From Pseudofrankia coriaricola (GTDB taxonomy: Bacteria > Actinomycetota > Actinomycetes > Frankiales > Frankiaceae): a DNA stretch of 41,723 nucleotides. Positions within the stretch are counted from its first letter, which is position 1; every line of letters begins with the position of its first letter. Positions 24,833 through 32,133 of the stretch are shown here, in pieces. The DNA lies in contig NZ_MBLO01000220.1 in the NCBI RefSeq assembly GCF_001854805.1, positions 1,460-43,182 of the forward strand, read 5' to 3'. The notes below the pieces were generated by a model, which did no database searches, had not been told where the DNA came from, and saw nothing but the letters and a program-made list of their open reading frames with translations. Position numbers and translations under genes: made by a program.

Positions 24833-25759
24833 GTGACATCCGAACCGAAAAGAAAACTGGTGGTCATCACGGGGACCAACGCGTCCGGGAAGAGCATGCT
24901 GGGGGTGGAGCTGGCGAGGCACTTCGGCGGCGAAGTGATATCCGCGGACTCCCGGCAGGTGTACAGGCACCTTGACATCGGTACGGGAAAACTAACATCC
25001 GACGAGATGAGAGGTGTTCCACACCATCTGATCGACGTGGCCGACATCGGTGACAGGTTTTCGGTCGCGGATTTCCAGGCGATGGCATATGCCCTGACGG
25101 ACGAGATCTCGGAGCGGGGCAGGCTGCCTTTCATCGTCGGCGGTACCGGACTCTACGTGCGGTCCGTCGTCGAGGGCTACCAGCTGATCTCGGTTCCTCC
25201 CGACTGGGATCGGCGGAACGCGCTGGAAGCCCTCACCGACGAACAGCTGCGCGAACGTCTCAGCGGTCTCGACGACACCGCGCTGGAGCGCGTGAGCGGG
25301 GACAACCGCCGAAGAATGATCCGGGCCATCGAGATCCTTGACAGTGGTTTCGCCTATCCGCCCGACCGCCCGAACGAGCCTCGATACAACGTCCTGCAGC
25401 TCGGCCTCACCTGGCCCACCGAGGTTCTCAGGAGAAGAGTCGACCAACGCCTGAAGGACCGGCTGGCCGCCGGCATGGTCGACGAGGTAAAAGCGATTCT
25501 CGACAAGGGACATTCCGCCGACGAACTGGATTCCCTCGGCCTGGAGTACCGTCACATCGTCCGCCTGATCAGGGGAGAATACCAGTCAGAGGACGAGCTG
25601 TACGAGAACCTACGCAGGGCGATCTACAGGTTCAGCAGACAGCAGATGGTCTGGTTCCGGCGGGACACGGCGATTCACTGGCTCGACTGCGAGCAGAATT
25701 ACTTCGACGAGGCGCGCGGGCTGATCGAGTCATTCATCGGGTCGCCCAGCGCACAGTAG
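24833..25759 (+). CDS. MiaA-type tRNA dimethylallyltransferase / isopentenyltransferase (308 aa)
   Basis: Transfers a dimethylallyl group to adenine N6, in MiaA to A37 of tRNAs reading U-starting codons. Motifs: P-loop GTNASGKS (14-21), ISADSRQVYRHLDIGTGK, PHHLIDVADIGDRFSVADFQ, FIVGGTGLYVRSVVEGY and the tRNA-clamp end RQQMVWFRRDTAIHWLD. Length is standard for MiaA. The start is GTG at 24,833 with AGGAAA upstream. The gene stands alone, not beside miaB or dapF as the housekeeping actinobacterial miaA does, and its base composition is visibly less GC-rich than its neighbours. It may therefore be an acquired second copy. A cytokinin-type role is conceivable but has no neighbour support. Confidence 0.9.
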   Translation: MTSEPKRKLVVITGTNASGKSMLGVELARHFGGEVISADSRQVYRHLDIGTGKLTSDEMRGVPHHLIDVADIGDRFSVADFQAMAYALTDEISERGRLPFIVGGTGLYVRSVVEGYQLISVPPDWDRRNALEALTDEQLRERLSGLDDTALERVSGDNRRRMIRAIEILDSGFAYPPDRPNEPRYNVLQLGLTWPTEVLRRRVDQRLKDRLAAGMVDEVKAILDKGHSADELDSLGLEYRHIVRLIRGEYQSEDELYENLRRAIYRFSRQQMVWFRRDTAIHWLDCEQNYFDEARGLIESFIGSPSAQ

Positions 25760-25769
25760 GCGCGGCCGT

Positions 25770-26435
25770 TCAGCTACGCAGGGCGCGCAGGAAGAGGCGG
25801 ACGGCGGTCTCGACGCGGCGGTCCACCTCGGCCGGGTCGGGCACGACGCCGAACGAGGCGAGCCGGGCGGGCGCGCTGGAGACCATGCCGACATAGAGGT
25901 CGGCCAGCGTGTCGGCGTCGTCGGTGAGGGTGATCGCGCCGGTGGCGGCGTGCCGGCGCAGCAGGTCGGCCACCAGCCGCTGGCGCGGTGAGCCGCCGGC
26001 CGCGCCGAGCTGGATCCGGCGGGCAAGCTCGGGGAACCGGTCGGCCTGGGCGATCGCGATCCGGCTGACCTTGACCATCGACGGGTCGAGCGCACGACGC
26101 AACGCCGCCTGGCCGATCGCGGTGAGCGCGCCCGCCAGGTCGTCGAGGTCGGGTGGCTCGGGCTCCGGCAGCGGCCAGTCGGGCCGGCCCATGGCCCAGC
26201 CGAACACCGAGGTGAACACGGCGTCCTTGCTCGGGAATCGGGCGTAGAGCGAGGCCTTCGTCGTCCCGGCGGCCTGCGCGATGGCCTCCATCGAGGTGCC
26301 CTCGTAGCCGTTCTCCAGGAACAGCCGCAGGGCGTGCTCGCGGACGTCCCGGTCGAGCTGGGCGGCCTCCTCGCGGGTCGGCCGGCCGCCACGGCGCGAC
26401 GCGGGCGTCGGCCGCGCGTCCGGTGGGGACGTCAT
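25770..26435 (-). CDS. TetR-family transcriptional regulator of the lux-like operon (221 aa)
   Basis: Helix-turn-helix: VREHALRLFLENGYEGTSME, AIAQAAGTTKASLYARFPSK and DAVFTSVFGW. A TetR C-terminal domain of the AefR/AcrR kind follows. The ATG at 26,435 is preferred over an earlier in-frame codon at 26,474, because the latter lies against the operator. It is divergent from the LuxE-LuxC pair with three related half-sites between, the normal layout for a repressor of that pair. It is convergent with the MiaA-like gene, 10 bases apart. Confidence 0.92.
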   Translation of the reverse strand: MTSPPDARPTPASRRGGRPTREEAAQLDRDVREHALRLFLENGYEGTSMEAIAQAAGTTKASLYARFPSKDAVFTSVFGWAMGRPDWPLPEPEPPDLDDLAGALTAIGQAALRRALDPSMVKVSRIAIAQADRFPELARRIQLGAAGGSPRQRLVADLLRRHAATGAITLTDDADTLADLYVGMVSSAPARLASFGVVPDPAEVDRRVETAVRLFLRALRS

Positions 26436-26476
26436 GACCGCCAGTCTGGCAGACCCCGCCGCGGATCCCACCAATA

Positions 26477-26508
26477 ACTAGACTCACGAGTCTGGTTAAA
26501 ACTAGACT
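26477..26508. promoter_or_regulatory. Three-half-site TetR operator
   Basis: ACTAGACT (26,477), AGTCTGGT (26,489) and ACTAGACT (26,501) form two overlapping inverted repeats. AGACTC-AC-GAGTCT has perfect arms; AGTCTGGT-TAAA-ACTAGACT matches 7 of 8. The site lies in the divergent region between the TetR and luxE-like starts. Confidence 0.65.
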
Positions 26509-26616
26509 GCCCGGTGTAGTAACCCGGCCGGGAACGGCACCGACCTCGACACCGGCCGCCGCACCGATCACGAACACCGACCGCGGCCTCGGCACCGACC
26601 GCAGAAGTGGGGCGTC

Positions 26617-27936
26617 ATGTCCGTGACAACCAGGACGGCCAGCCAGCCGGCCGCGCTCGGCGAGGCCACCGTGGCGGCGCTCGACGCCCGATTCCAGGAG
26701 CGCCGCCAGCAGGTGCCGGTGCTCGCGCAGCGCGCGAAGGCCGAGGGCGTCGAGGAGATCCGCTCCACGCAGGACATGGTCCCGCTGCTGTTCCCGCACA
26801 CGACCTACAAGAGCTACCCGGAGACGATCGTCACCAAGGGGCGGTGGAAGCAGCTGAACCGCTGGCTCGACTCGGTGTCGACCTACCGCGTCGCGGACGT
26901 GGACGTCACGGGCGTCGAGGATCTCGACGGCTGGATCGCGCGGCTCGAGGACCACGGCCACCTGGTGTCCAGCTCGTCCGGCACGTCGGGCAAGGCGTCG
27001 TTCCTCAACAAGACCATGGCCGACCGCGAGGCCTCCGGCCAGAACCTGCTCGACAGCCTGACCTGGCTCGGCATGCCGCCGGCCAGGGAGTGGCACGTCG
27101 TCCCGGTGGGGCCGGACACGGGCATCAGCTCGGCGATGTACATCCGCGACATCTTCCTGAGCAACTACCGCCGGGACGACGCGCTCCCGCTGCCGGAGTC
27201 GAAGCCGGTCACCGACCACCACAGGTACATGGCCCGTCTCGGCGCGATGCGCCGGGCGATCGCGGACGGCACCGCCTCACCGGGCGAGGTCGCCGCGTTC
27301 GAGGCCGAGGGCGCGGCCAGGCAGGCTGGCGTCGAAGACCGTCTCCAGTTCCTGGCCGAGCAGGTCATCGCCCACAAGGACGAGAACATCTTCTTCAACT
27401 CGATGTTCCCGATGCTCTACCGCCTCAACGAGATCCTGCGGGAAAAGGGCGTCAAGCCCGGCGATGTCACCGGTGCCAATGGCCTTCAGGTGGCAGGCGG
27501 GTTGAAGGGCATGACCCTTCCGCCCGACTACCGCGAGCGCATCTTCGAGCTGCTCAACATCCAGCCGAGCCGCTTCCTGCACTACTACGCGATGCAGGAG
27601 GTCAACCTGCGCAGCGTGAAGTGCCTGTCCGGCCGTTACCACGTGCCGACGGGGCTCACCCTGTTCGTTCTCGACAAGAACGGCGAGGCGCTCGCGCCGC
27701 TCTCCGACGGCCAGGCCGAGGGCCGGGCCGCCTTCTTCGACTTCTCCGTCGACGGCCGCTGGGGCGCCACCATCAGCGGGGACAGGATCATCGCCGATTT
27801 CGGCACCTGCTCCTGCGGCCGGGAAGGGCCGACCGTCGCCGAGGACATCACCCGCTACAAGGACCTCCCAGACGGGGACAAGATCACCTGCGCCGGCACC
27901 ATGGACGCCTACGTCCGCGGCTTCATCGACAACTGA
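26617..27936 (+). CDS. LuxE-like acyl-protein synthetase (439 aa)
   Basis: LuxE activates a fatty acid with ATP to acyl-AMP and passes the acyl group to a partner reductase. The adenylate-forming motif LVSSSSGTSGKASFLNKT (about 116-133) and the C-terminal blocks HYYAMQEVNLRSVKC and IADFGTCSCGREGP support the family. At 439 aa it is somewhat longer than LuxE of luminous bacteria (about 370). The ATG at 26,617 has GTGGGG upstream. It ends 11 bases before a LuxC-like gene and has a divergent TetR. An acyl-protein synthetase for an aromatic or polyketide-like acid remains possible. Confidence 0.85.
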   Translation: MSVTTRTASQPAALGEATVAALDARFQERRQQVPVLAQRAKAEGVEEIRSTQDMVPLLFPHTTYKSYPETIVTKGRWKQLNRWLDSVSTYRVADVDVTGVEDLDGWIARLEDHGHLVSSSSGTSGKASFLNKTMADREASGQNLLDSLTWLGMPPAREWHVVPVGPDTGISSAMYIRDIFLSNYRRDDALPLPESKPVTDHHRYMARLGAMRRAIADGTASPGEVAAFEAEGAARQAGVEDRLQFLAEQVIAHKDENIFFNSMFPMLYRLNEILREKGVKPGDVTGANGLQVAGGLKGMTLPPDYRERIFELLNIQPSRFLHYYAMQEVNLRSVKCLSGRYHVPTGLTLFVLDKNGEALAPLSDGQAEGRAAFFDFSVDGRWGATISGDRIIADFGTCSCGREGPTVAEDITRYKDLPDGDKITCAGTMDAYVRGFIDN

Positions 27937-27947
27937 GGGAGCGGCAC

Positions 27948-29456
27948 ATGACCATCACCGAATCCACCGCCGCGACCGCCACAGCCGTCAACACCGCCGC
28001 CGCCTCCTCGTCTCCCTCTCCCTCTCCCGGCCTCGCGCCGTCCGAGCCGGCGAAGCCGAAGAAGCTGAAGGTCCCGCACGTCATCCGCGGCCGGGTCGTC
28101 TGGGGCGAGGACGTCGAGTACCTGTCACGCGACTTCGGCGTGCCGTTCGTGACGCCGCGGATCAACTTCAACGAGCTGATCACGCCGCGCACGGAACAGG
28201 GCCCGGCCTTCGACGTGCCGCTGACCGACATCATCGACTACCTCGTCGAGGTCGCCCAGCATCTGGAACTGGAGAAGAACCCCTATCTGCAGGAGTCGCT
28301 GGAGCTCACGGCGCAGGTCAGCCAGATGCCCCGGCGGATGATCGAGAACACCTTCCGCCGGCCCGGCCAGTTCCTCACCCGGCAGGCCATCGAGTTTCGT
28401 CTCGAGAAGACGTTCCGCGACCCGCGGGTCCTCGACGGCTGGGCGGAGCACACCGACCCGCATGGCCGGACGACCCGGATCCGCGCGTTCCCGCCGCGGC
28501 TCGTGCACATGCTCGCCGGCAACTCCCCGTCCGGCGCGATGACGTCGATCGCCGACGCGGCACTGGTCAAGGCCATCAACGTGTTCAAGCTGCCGTCGGC
28601 CGACCCGTTCACCGCCGTCGCCGTGCTGCGCACGATGGCCGACATCGACCCCGAGCACCCGGTGCTGCGCTCGATGTCGGCGGTGTACTGGCGCGGCGGC
28701 GACGCAAAGATCGAAAATATCCTCTACCGGGCCCAGTACTTCGACAAAATCGTCGGCTGGGGCGGCGGGGCCGCGATCAACAACATCATCAAGTACACCG
28801 GTCCGGGTTTCCACCTGGTCGCCTTCGACCCGAAGGTCTCGATGGCGATCGTCGGGCGCGAGGCGCTCGCCTCGCAGGAGTCCATGCGTGAGGTCGCCGA
28901 GCTCGCGGCGGCCGACGCGACGGTGTTCAACCAGGACGCCTGCCTCGCCGCGCGGCACATCGCCGTCGAGTGCGACATCGACGACGACGAGGAGCTGGAA
29001 CGCCTCGACCGGTTCTGCGCGCTGCTGCGCGAGCGGCTGAACGTCGACCGCGAGTTCGCCAGCGCCGTCGGACCGGCCACACCGAGCGACATCCGGGAGG
29101 CCGCCGAGGGCATGCGCTTCCTCGAACCTGACTACCGGATCTGGGGCGAGTACGACGGCTCCGGCCTCGTCGTCCGCTCCCCCGAGCCGGTCGACTTCCA
29201 CCCGACGAACAAGACCGTCAACGTCATCCCCGTCGCCTCACTGACGGAGGCGACCCACTTCGCGAACGTCGCGACCCAGACCGTCGGCGTCTACCCGCCG
29301 GCCCGCAAGGCCGAGATCCGCGACCTGCTCGCCACCGCCGGCGTGCAACGGGTCGTCAGGCTAGGCAGCGCGATGACCGGCACGATGGGCAACCCGCACG
29401 ACGGCATGTACCCCTTGCACCGCTTCGTCAACTGGGTCGCCGACGACGACGCCTGA
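27948..29456 (+). CDS. LuxC-like acyl reductase (502 aa)
   Basis: An aldehyde-dehydrogenase-fold reductase that takes the acyl group from LuxE and reduces it with NADPH to an aldehyde. Supporting blocks: PRLVHMLAGNSPSGAMTSI, IVGWGGGAAINNIIKYTG and DATVFNQDACLAARHIAVE, whose C332 is the likely acyl-accepting nucleophile. About 40 Ala/Thr/Ser/Pro residues precede the domain. The ATG at 27,948 has GAGGGAG upstream. It is co-transcribed with the LuxE-like gene and followed by a hairpin. No luxA, luxB or luxD is nearby, so the product is probably an aldehyde for metabolism rather than light. Confidence 0.87.
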   Translation: MTITESTAATATAVNTAAASSSPSPSPGLAPSEPAKPKKLKVPHVIRGRVVWGEDVEYLSRDFGVPFVTPRINFNELITPRTEQGPAFDVPLTDIIDYLVEVAQHLELEKNPYLQESLELTAQVSQMPRRMIENTFRRPGQFLTRQAIEFRLEKTFRDPRVLDGWAEHTDPHGRTTRIRAFPPRLVHMLAGNSPSGAMTSIADAALVKAINVFKLPSADPFTAVAVLRTMADIDPEHPVLRSMSAVYWRGGDAKIENILYRAQYFDKIVGWGGGAAINNIIKYTGPGFHLVAFDPKVSMAIVGREALASQESMREVAELAAADATVFNQDACLAARHIAVECDIDDDEELERLDRFCALLRERLNVDREFASAVGPATPSDIREAAEGMRFLEPDYRIWGEYDGSGLVVRSPEPVDFHPTNKTVNVIPVASLTEATHFANVATQTVGVYPPARKAEIRDLLATAGVQRVVRLGSAMTGTMGNPHDGMYPLHRFVNWVADDDA

Positions 29457-29479
29457 GGCGGTCCCGTGCCGGACGCTCC

Positions 29480-29511
29480 GCGCCCGACACCGGGCGCCGC
29501 CTGTCGGGCGC
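29480..29511. terminator. Hairpin after the LuxC-like gene
   Basis: GCGCCCGACA and TGTCGGGCGC are perfect 10-bp arms around a 12-base loop, starting 23 bases past the stop. The remaining bases to 29,658 show no gene. Confidence 0.6.
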
Positions 29512-29658
29512 TGAGCGCCCTCCCCACGTGGTTCCGGACCCTGGCATATGGCGGTGGCCGGGCTGGGTCCCGATCGGCGAGGTGGTCGCGTTGGCACCAG
29601 CGCTGAGGCGCCGTCACCAGTGGTGGCTGGGTTGCGCACTTTGCTCGCCAGAACGGCG

Positions 29659-30042
29659 TCAGGCTGCTGTCAGGTCGATGACCTCGAACGGCTGGCCCTT
29701 CCATCGGGCCGGATCAGCTGTGGCGATCTTTGCCCCCACCGGCCGCTCGGGGCTCGGCCCGGCGGCGTGGCGGGTGTGTGCCGTTGCCCAGCTGGTGTCG
29801 CGCGCGACGGCAAGCGCGGCCGAGAAGGTCAGGTCGAGGATAACGATGTCGCGAAGAGACGCGATGTGCTCGGCGATGCCGCGTCGGACCCTGTCCGCCT
29901 CCACCAGCGCGCAGGTTGGAGCGTATAGGTGCCAGCCGGGGAGGTTGTGCGCGTTGTGAATCAACGTGGACGCGACGATGTTGCCGCGCCCAGCAGCAAG
30001 CATCGCCGAATCGTCAAAGACAACATGGTGCTGCGCCATCAT
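29659..30042 (-). CDS. PIN-domain toxin of a VapBC-like module (127 aa)
   Basis: A probable RNase of the PIN fold. The first acidic motif is VVFDDSAMLAAG (about 8-19). The middle holds LVEADRVRRGIAEH, and the C-terminal GAKIATADPARWKG matches the usual 'TADP' acidic motif. VapC-type toxins cut RNA and are held inactive by their antitoxin. Two ATG codons in a row (30,042 and 30,039) overlap the antitoxin stop (ATGATGA), so translation is coupled. The target is unknown. Confidence 0.75.
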   Translation of the reverse strand: MMAQHHVVFDDSAMLAAGRGNIVASTLIHNAHNLPGWHLYAPTCALVEADRVRRGIAEHIASLRDIVILDLTFSAALAVARDTSWATAHTRHAAGPSPERPVGAKIATADPARWKGQPFEVIDLTAA

Positions 30043-30299
30043 CGGGTCGTCTTCGCCCGGGCAATGCGCCGCTCGAGGTCTGCCTGATGCTCGGCCAGTT
30101 CCTCGTCGGTCGGGTCATAGCCGTTCCACGCCTTGAGGATGGCGCGGGCCTCGGTCGCCCGGGCGGCATGCTCCTCCGGCGTAAGGAGGGAGTTGGCGAA
30201 CCTGGCGAGATAGGTGCGCAACGACATGCCCTCGGCCTCCGCGGCCCGAGCGAGCACGTCACGCACCTCGACCGGGACGCTGATGATGGCGTCAGCCAT
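30039..30299 (-). CDS. Ribbon-helix-helix-type antitoxin (86 aa)
   Basis: Begins MADAIISVPVEVRDVLARAA, a short beta-strand followed by helices as in RHH/FitA-type antitoxins, then EAEGMSLRTYLARFANSLL. The charged C-terminal half (LTPEEHAARATEARAILKAW ... LAEHQADLERRIARAKTTR) would wrap the toxin. It precedes and overlaps the PIN toxin gene, the standard order. The ATG at 30,299 is chosen because residues upstream in the longer frame are Arg/Val-rich and unlike the family. Likely autorepresses at the palindromes near 30,442. Confidence 0.75.
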   Translation of the reverse strand: MADAIISVPVEVRDVLARAAEAEGMSLRTYLARFANSLLTPEEHAARATEARAILKAWNGYDPTDEELAEHQADLERRIARAKTTR

Positions 30300-30441
30300 G
30301 TGCTGCCTCCTCGGTGCGACACCGACTCTGCGCGGGTACAAATCCCCGCCCACGTCGGAATCGTCCACGACCGGCTCTGCCATTGACAAGGCGTGGGTCA
30401 CGTCCGCCTCCCCCTGTCCGCTATGGACTGATGACTACGTC

Positions 30442-30463
30442 ACTGTCGAGTAAGACAGTACTC
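30442..30463. promoter_or_regulatory. Interleaved palindromes upstream of the toxin-antitoxin module
   Basis: ACTGTC-N6-GACAGT (30,442-30,459) and GAGTA-N6-TACTC (30,448-30,463) overlap. They lie about 140 bases before the antitoxin start, so they are a candidate operator only. Confidence 0.35.
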
Positions 30464-30528
30464 GCTACGGCCAGTAAGATCAAACAGCTGTCACCAGGCT
30501 GTGGATGAGTGTTCAGGCGGGGTCGGGC

Positions 30529-30897
30529 TCAGGCATCCGAGTGGCCCAGGGAGCGTCCGGGGGCGACGAGGTCGCGGACGGCGCGCTTCACCGCGGTCGG
30601 CTCGGGGAAACCCTGCGCGCGCCCGTCCCAGACCACGGCGCCCTCGACCCGGACGACGAACACCCCGCCGGTGCCGGGGACGAGCGCCACGGCGCCGAGG
30701 TCGGTCTCGAACGTCGAGAGCAGCTCCTGCGCGAGCCAGGCGGCGCGCGGCAGCCACCGGCACCGCGTGCAGTACTCGATCTCCAGCCTCGGCTTCGCCG
30801 CGCCTGCCGGCGTCCCGGCCAATGGCGCTGGACCGGCCGGCTCCAGGTCGGCCCGATCAGTCGGCGCGCCGTCATTCGCGGAGGACACGATCGGCAC
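30529..30897 (-). CDS. SelT/SelW/SelH-family (Rdx) protein, about 122 aa
   Basis: A thioredoxin-like protein of the Rdx family. The redox motif is CTRC in LEIEYCTRCRWLPRAAWLAQ, followed by ELLSTFETDLGAVALVPGTG and VFVVRVEGAVVWDGRAQGFP. Eukaryotic relatives use selenocysteine; this one has cysteine. The conserved part begins about 38 residues into the listed reading, after a Pro/Ala-rich leader. The start is uncertain: GTG at 30,897 or GTG at 30,888. It lies 67 bases downstream of an SDR on the same strand, as is common in actinomycete lipid or redox operons. Confidence 0.8.
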   Translation of the reverse strand: MPIVSSANDGAPTDRADLEPAGPAPLAGTPAGAAKPRLEIEYCTRCRWLPRAAWLAQELLSTFETDLGAVALVPGTGGVFVVRVEGAVVWDGRAQGFPEPTAVKRAVRDLVAPGRSLGHSDA

Positions 30898-30964
30898 GCT
30901 ACCCGGCGGGGAGGCGGCGGGCCCGGCCGCGTCACTCCGTGTGTGGTCGGCCCGACCTGCCGGC

Positions 30965-31837
30965 TCAGCCTGCTGACCCGCCGCGAGAGGCGGCCGCCTG
31001 GTCCACGTCGGCGAGCACGGCCGCGAGGCGGGCGCGCGCGGGCCGGAAGCTGTCGGTGTGGGTGAGGATGCGTACCCGGCCGGCCTCGATGCCGGCGATC
31101 GAGATCTCGGCGACCTCGGCGGCGGTGAGCACCTCGCCGGGGATCGGCAGCTGGGAGCCCGCGTCGTCCGGGGCCGGCGGCTCGGACGTCTCGGCGCCGT
31201 CGGGGCGGATCGCCGCCGACGTCGCGACGAGCGAGGTATCCACCAGCCCTGGGCAGAGCGCGCTCGCGCCAACCTCGGGCGCCGCCGCGCGCAGCTCCGC
31301 GTCGAGGGTCTCGGTGAGGCCGACAACGGCGTGCTTGACCGTGCTGTACGGGCCCAGGCCGGGTAGCCGCATCAGCCCGGCGGCGGACGCGGTGTTGAGG
31401 AAATGGCCGCGGCCCTGGGCGATCATCGACGGGGCGAACGACCGCACTCCGTTGGCGACGCCGAGCAGCAGGACGTCGATGAGCCACCGCCAGGTCTGCG
31501 GCGTCTGCTCCCACATCGGCGCCTGCCTGCCGACCACGCCGGCGTTGTTGCAGACGACGTCGACCCGGCCGAACCGTTCGAGGGTGGTGTCGGCGAGGGC
31601 CTGGACGGCGTCGGGGTCGCTGACATCGGTGGTGACCGCGGCGACGCCGGCGCCGGCCGCGGCGAGCGCCTTCGCGTGGGCGTCGGCCAGGGCCTCCACG
31701 GCGCGGTCCAGCGGCTCGGGACGCACATCGGCGAGCACGACTGACAGCCCGCGGGTGGCGAACGCCCCCGCCAGCGCGTACCCGATCCCGCTCGCGCCCC
31801 CGGTCACCACCGCGACCTGCCCGGCTTCGATCTTCAC
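30965..31837 (-). CDS. Short-chain dehydrogenase (290 aa)
   Basis: An NAD(P)-dependent SDR: TGGASGIGYALA cofactor motif, VVLADVRPEPLD after the second strand (an acid selecting NAD), CNNAGVVG, the serine in NTASAAG and the YSTVK active-site pair. The start is GTG at 31,837 in VKIEAGQVAVVTG; longer readings add unrelated residues. It precedes the Rdx gene and follows the P450 after a repeat-filled gap, all on the minus strand, so the three may form a loose operon. The substrate is unknown. Confidence 0.9.
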   Translation of the reverse strand: MKIEAGQVAVVTGGASGIGYALAGAFATRGLSVVLADVRPEPLDRAVEALADAHAKALAAAGAGVAAVTTDVSDPDAVQALADTTLERFGRVDVVCNNAGVVGRQAPMWEQTPQTWRWLIDVLLLGVANGVRSFAPSMIAQGRGHFLNTASAAGLMRLPGLGPYSTVKHAVVGLTETLDAELRAAAPEVGASALCPGLVDTSLVATSAAIRPDGAETSEPPAPDDAGSQLPIPGEVLTAAEVAEISIAGIEAGRVRILTHTDSFRPARARLAAVLADVDQAAASRGGSAG

Positions 31838-32005
31838 TGCCCATTCACTCCCGCCAGCCGGCGCTAGAACAGATTGCGACGATACGACGCCCCAGCCCTC
31901 GGGCGCCCGACTTCCAGAAGCCTTGACCACCGACGACGCGGAACAGCCGACTTCGATACCCCGAGCCGGCTGCGGCCGGTGCACTCCGGCAACGCCGGGG
32001 AGCCG

Positions 32006-32133
32006 TCAGGACGTGGTCCTCCTCAGGACGAGGTGACGTCAAGGGTGACGTGACGTGACGTGACGAGGTGACGTGACGGGGTGACGGGGTGACGGGGTGA
32101 CGTCAAGAATGGGCTGCTGTCAGGACGAGGTGA
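32006..32133. repeat. GTGAC repeat block and partial duplication of the P450 3' end
   Basis: About nine GTGAC units lie in 32,033-32,107, bounded on both sides by GTGACGTCAAG. TCAGGACGAGGTGA, which encodes the last residues and stop of the P450 on the minus strand (32,120-32,133), recurs at 32,023-32,036, with a poorer copy at 32,006. The gap between the P450 and SDR genes has therefore grown by local duplication. Confidence 0.85.

Noticed and set aside
26617-29456. Bioluminescence operon
   Set aside because: Only LuxE- and LuxC-like genes are present; no luciferase subunits or LuxD transferase are found in the window.
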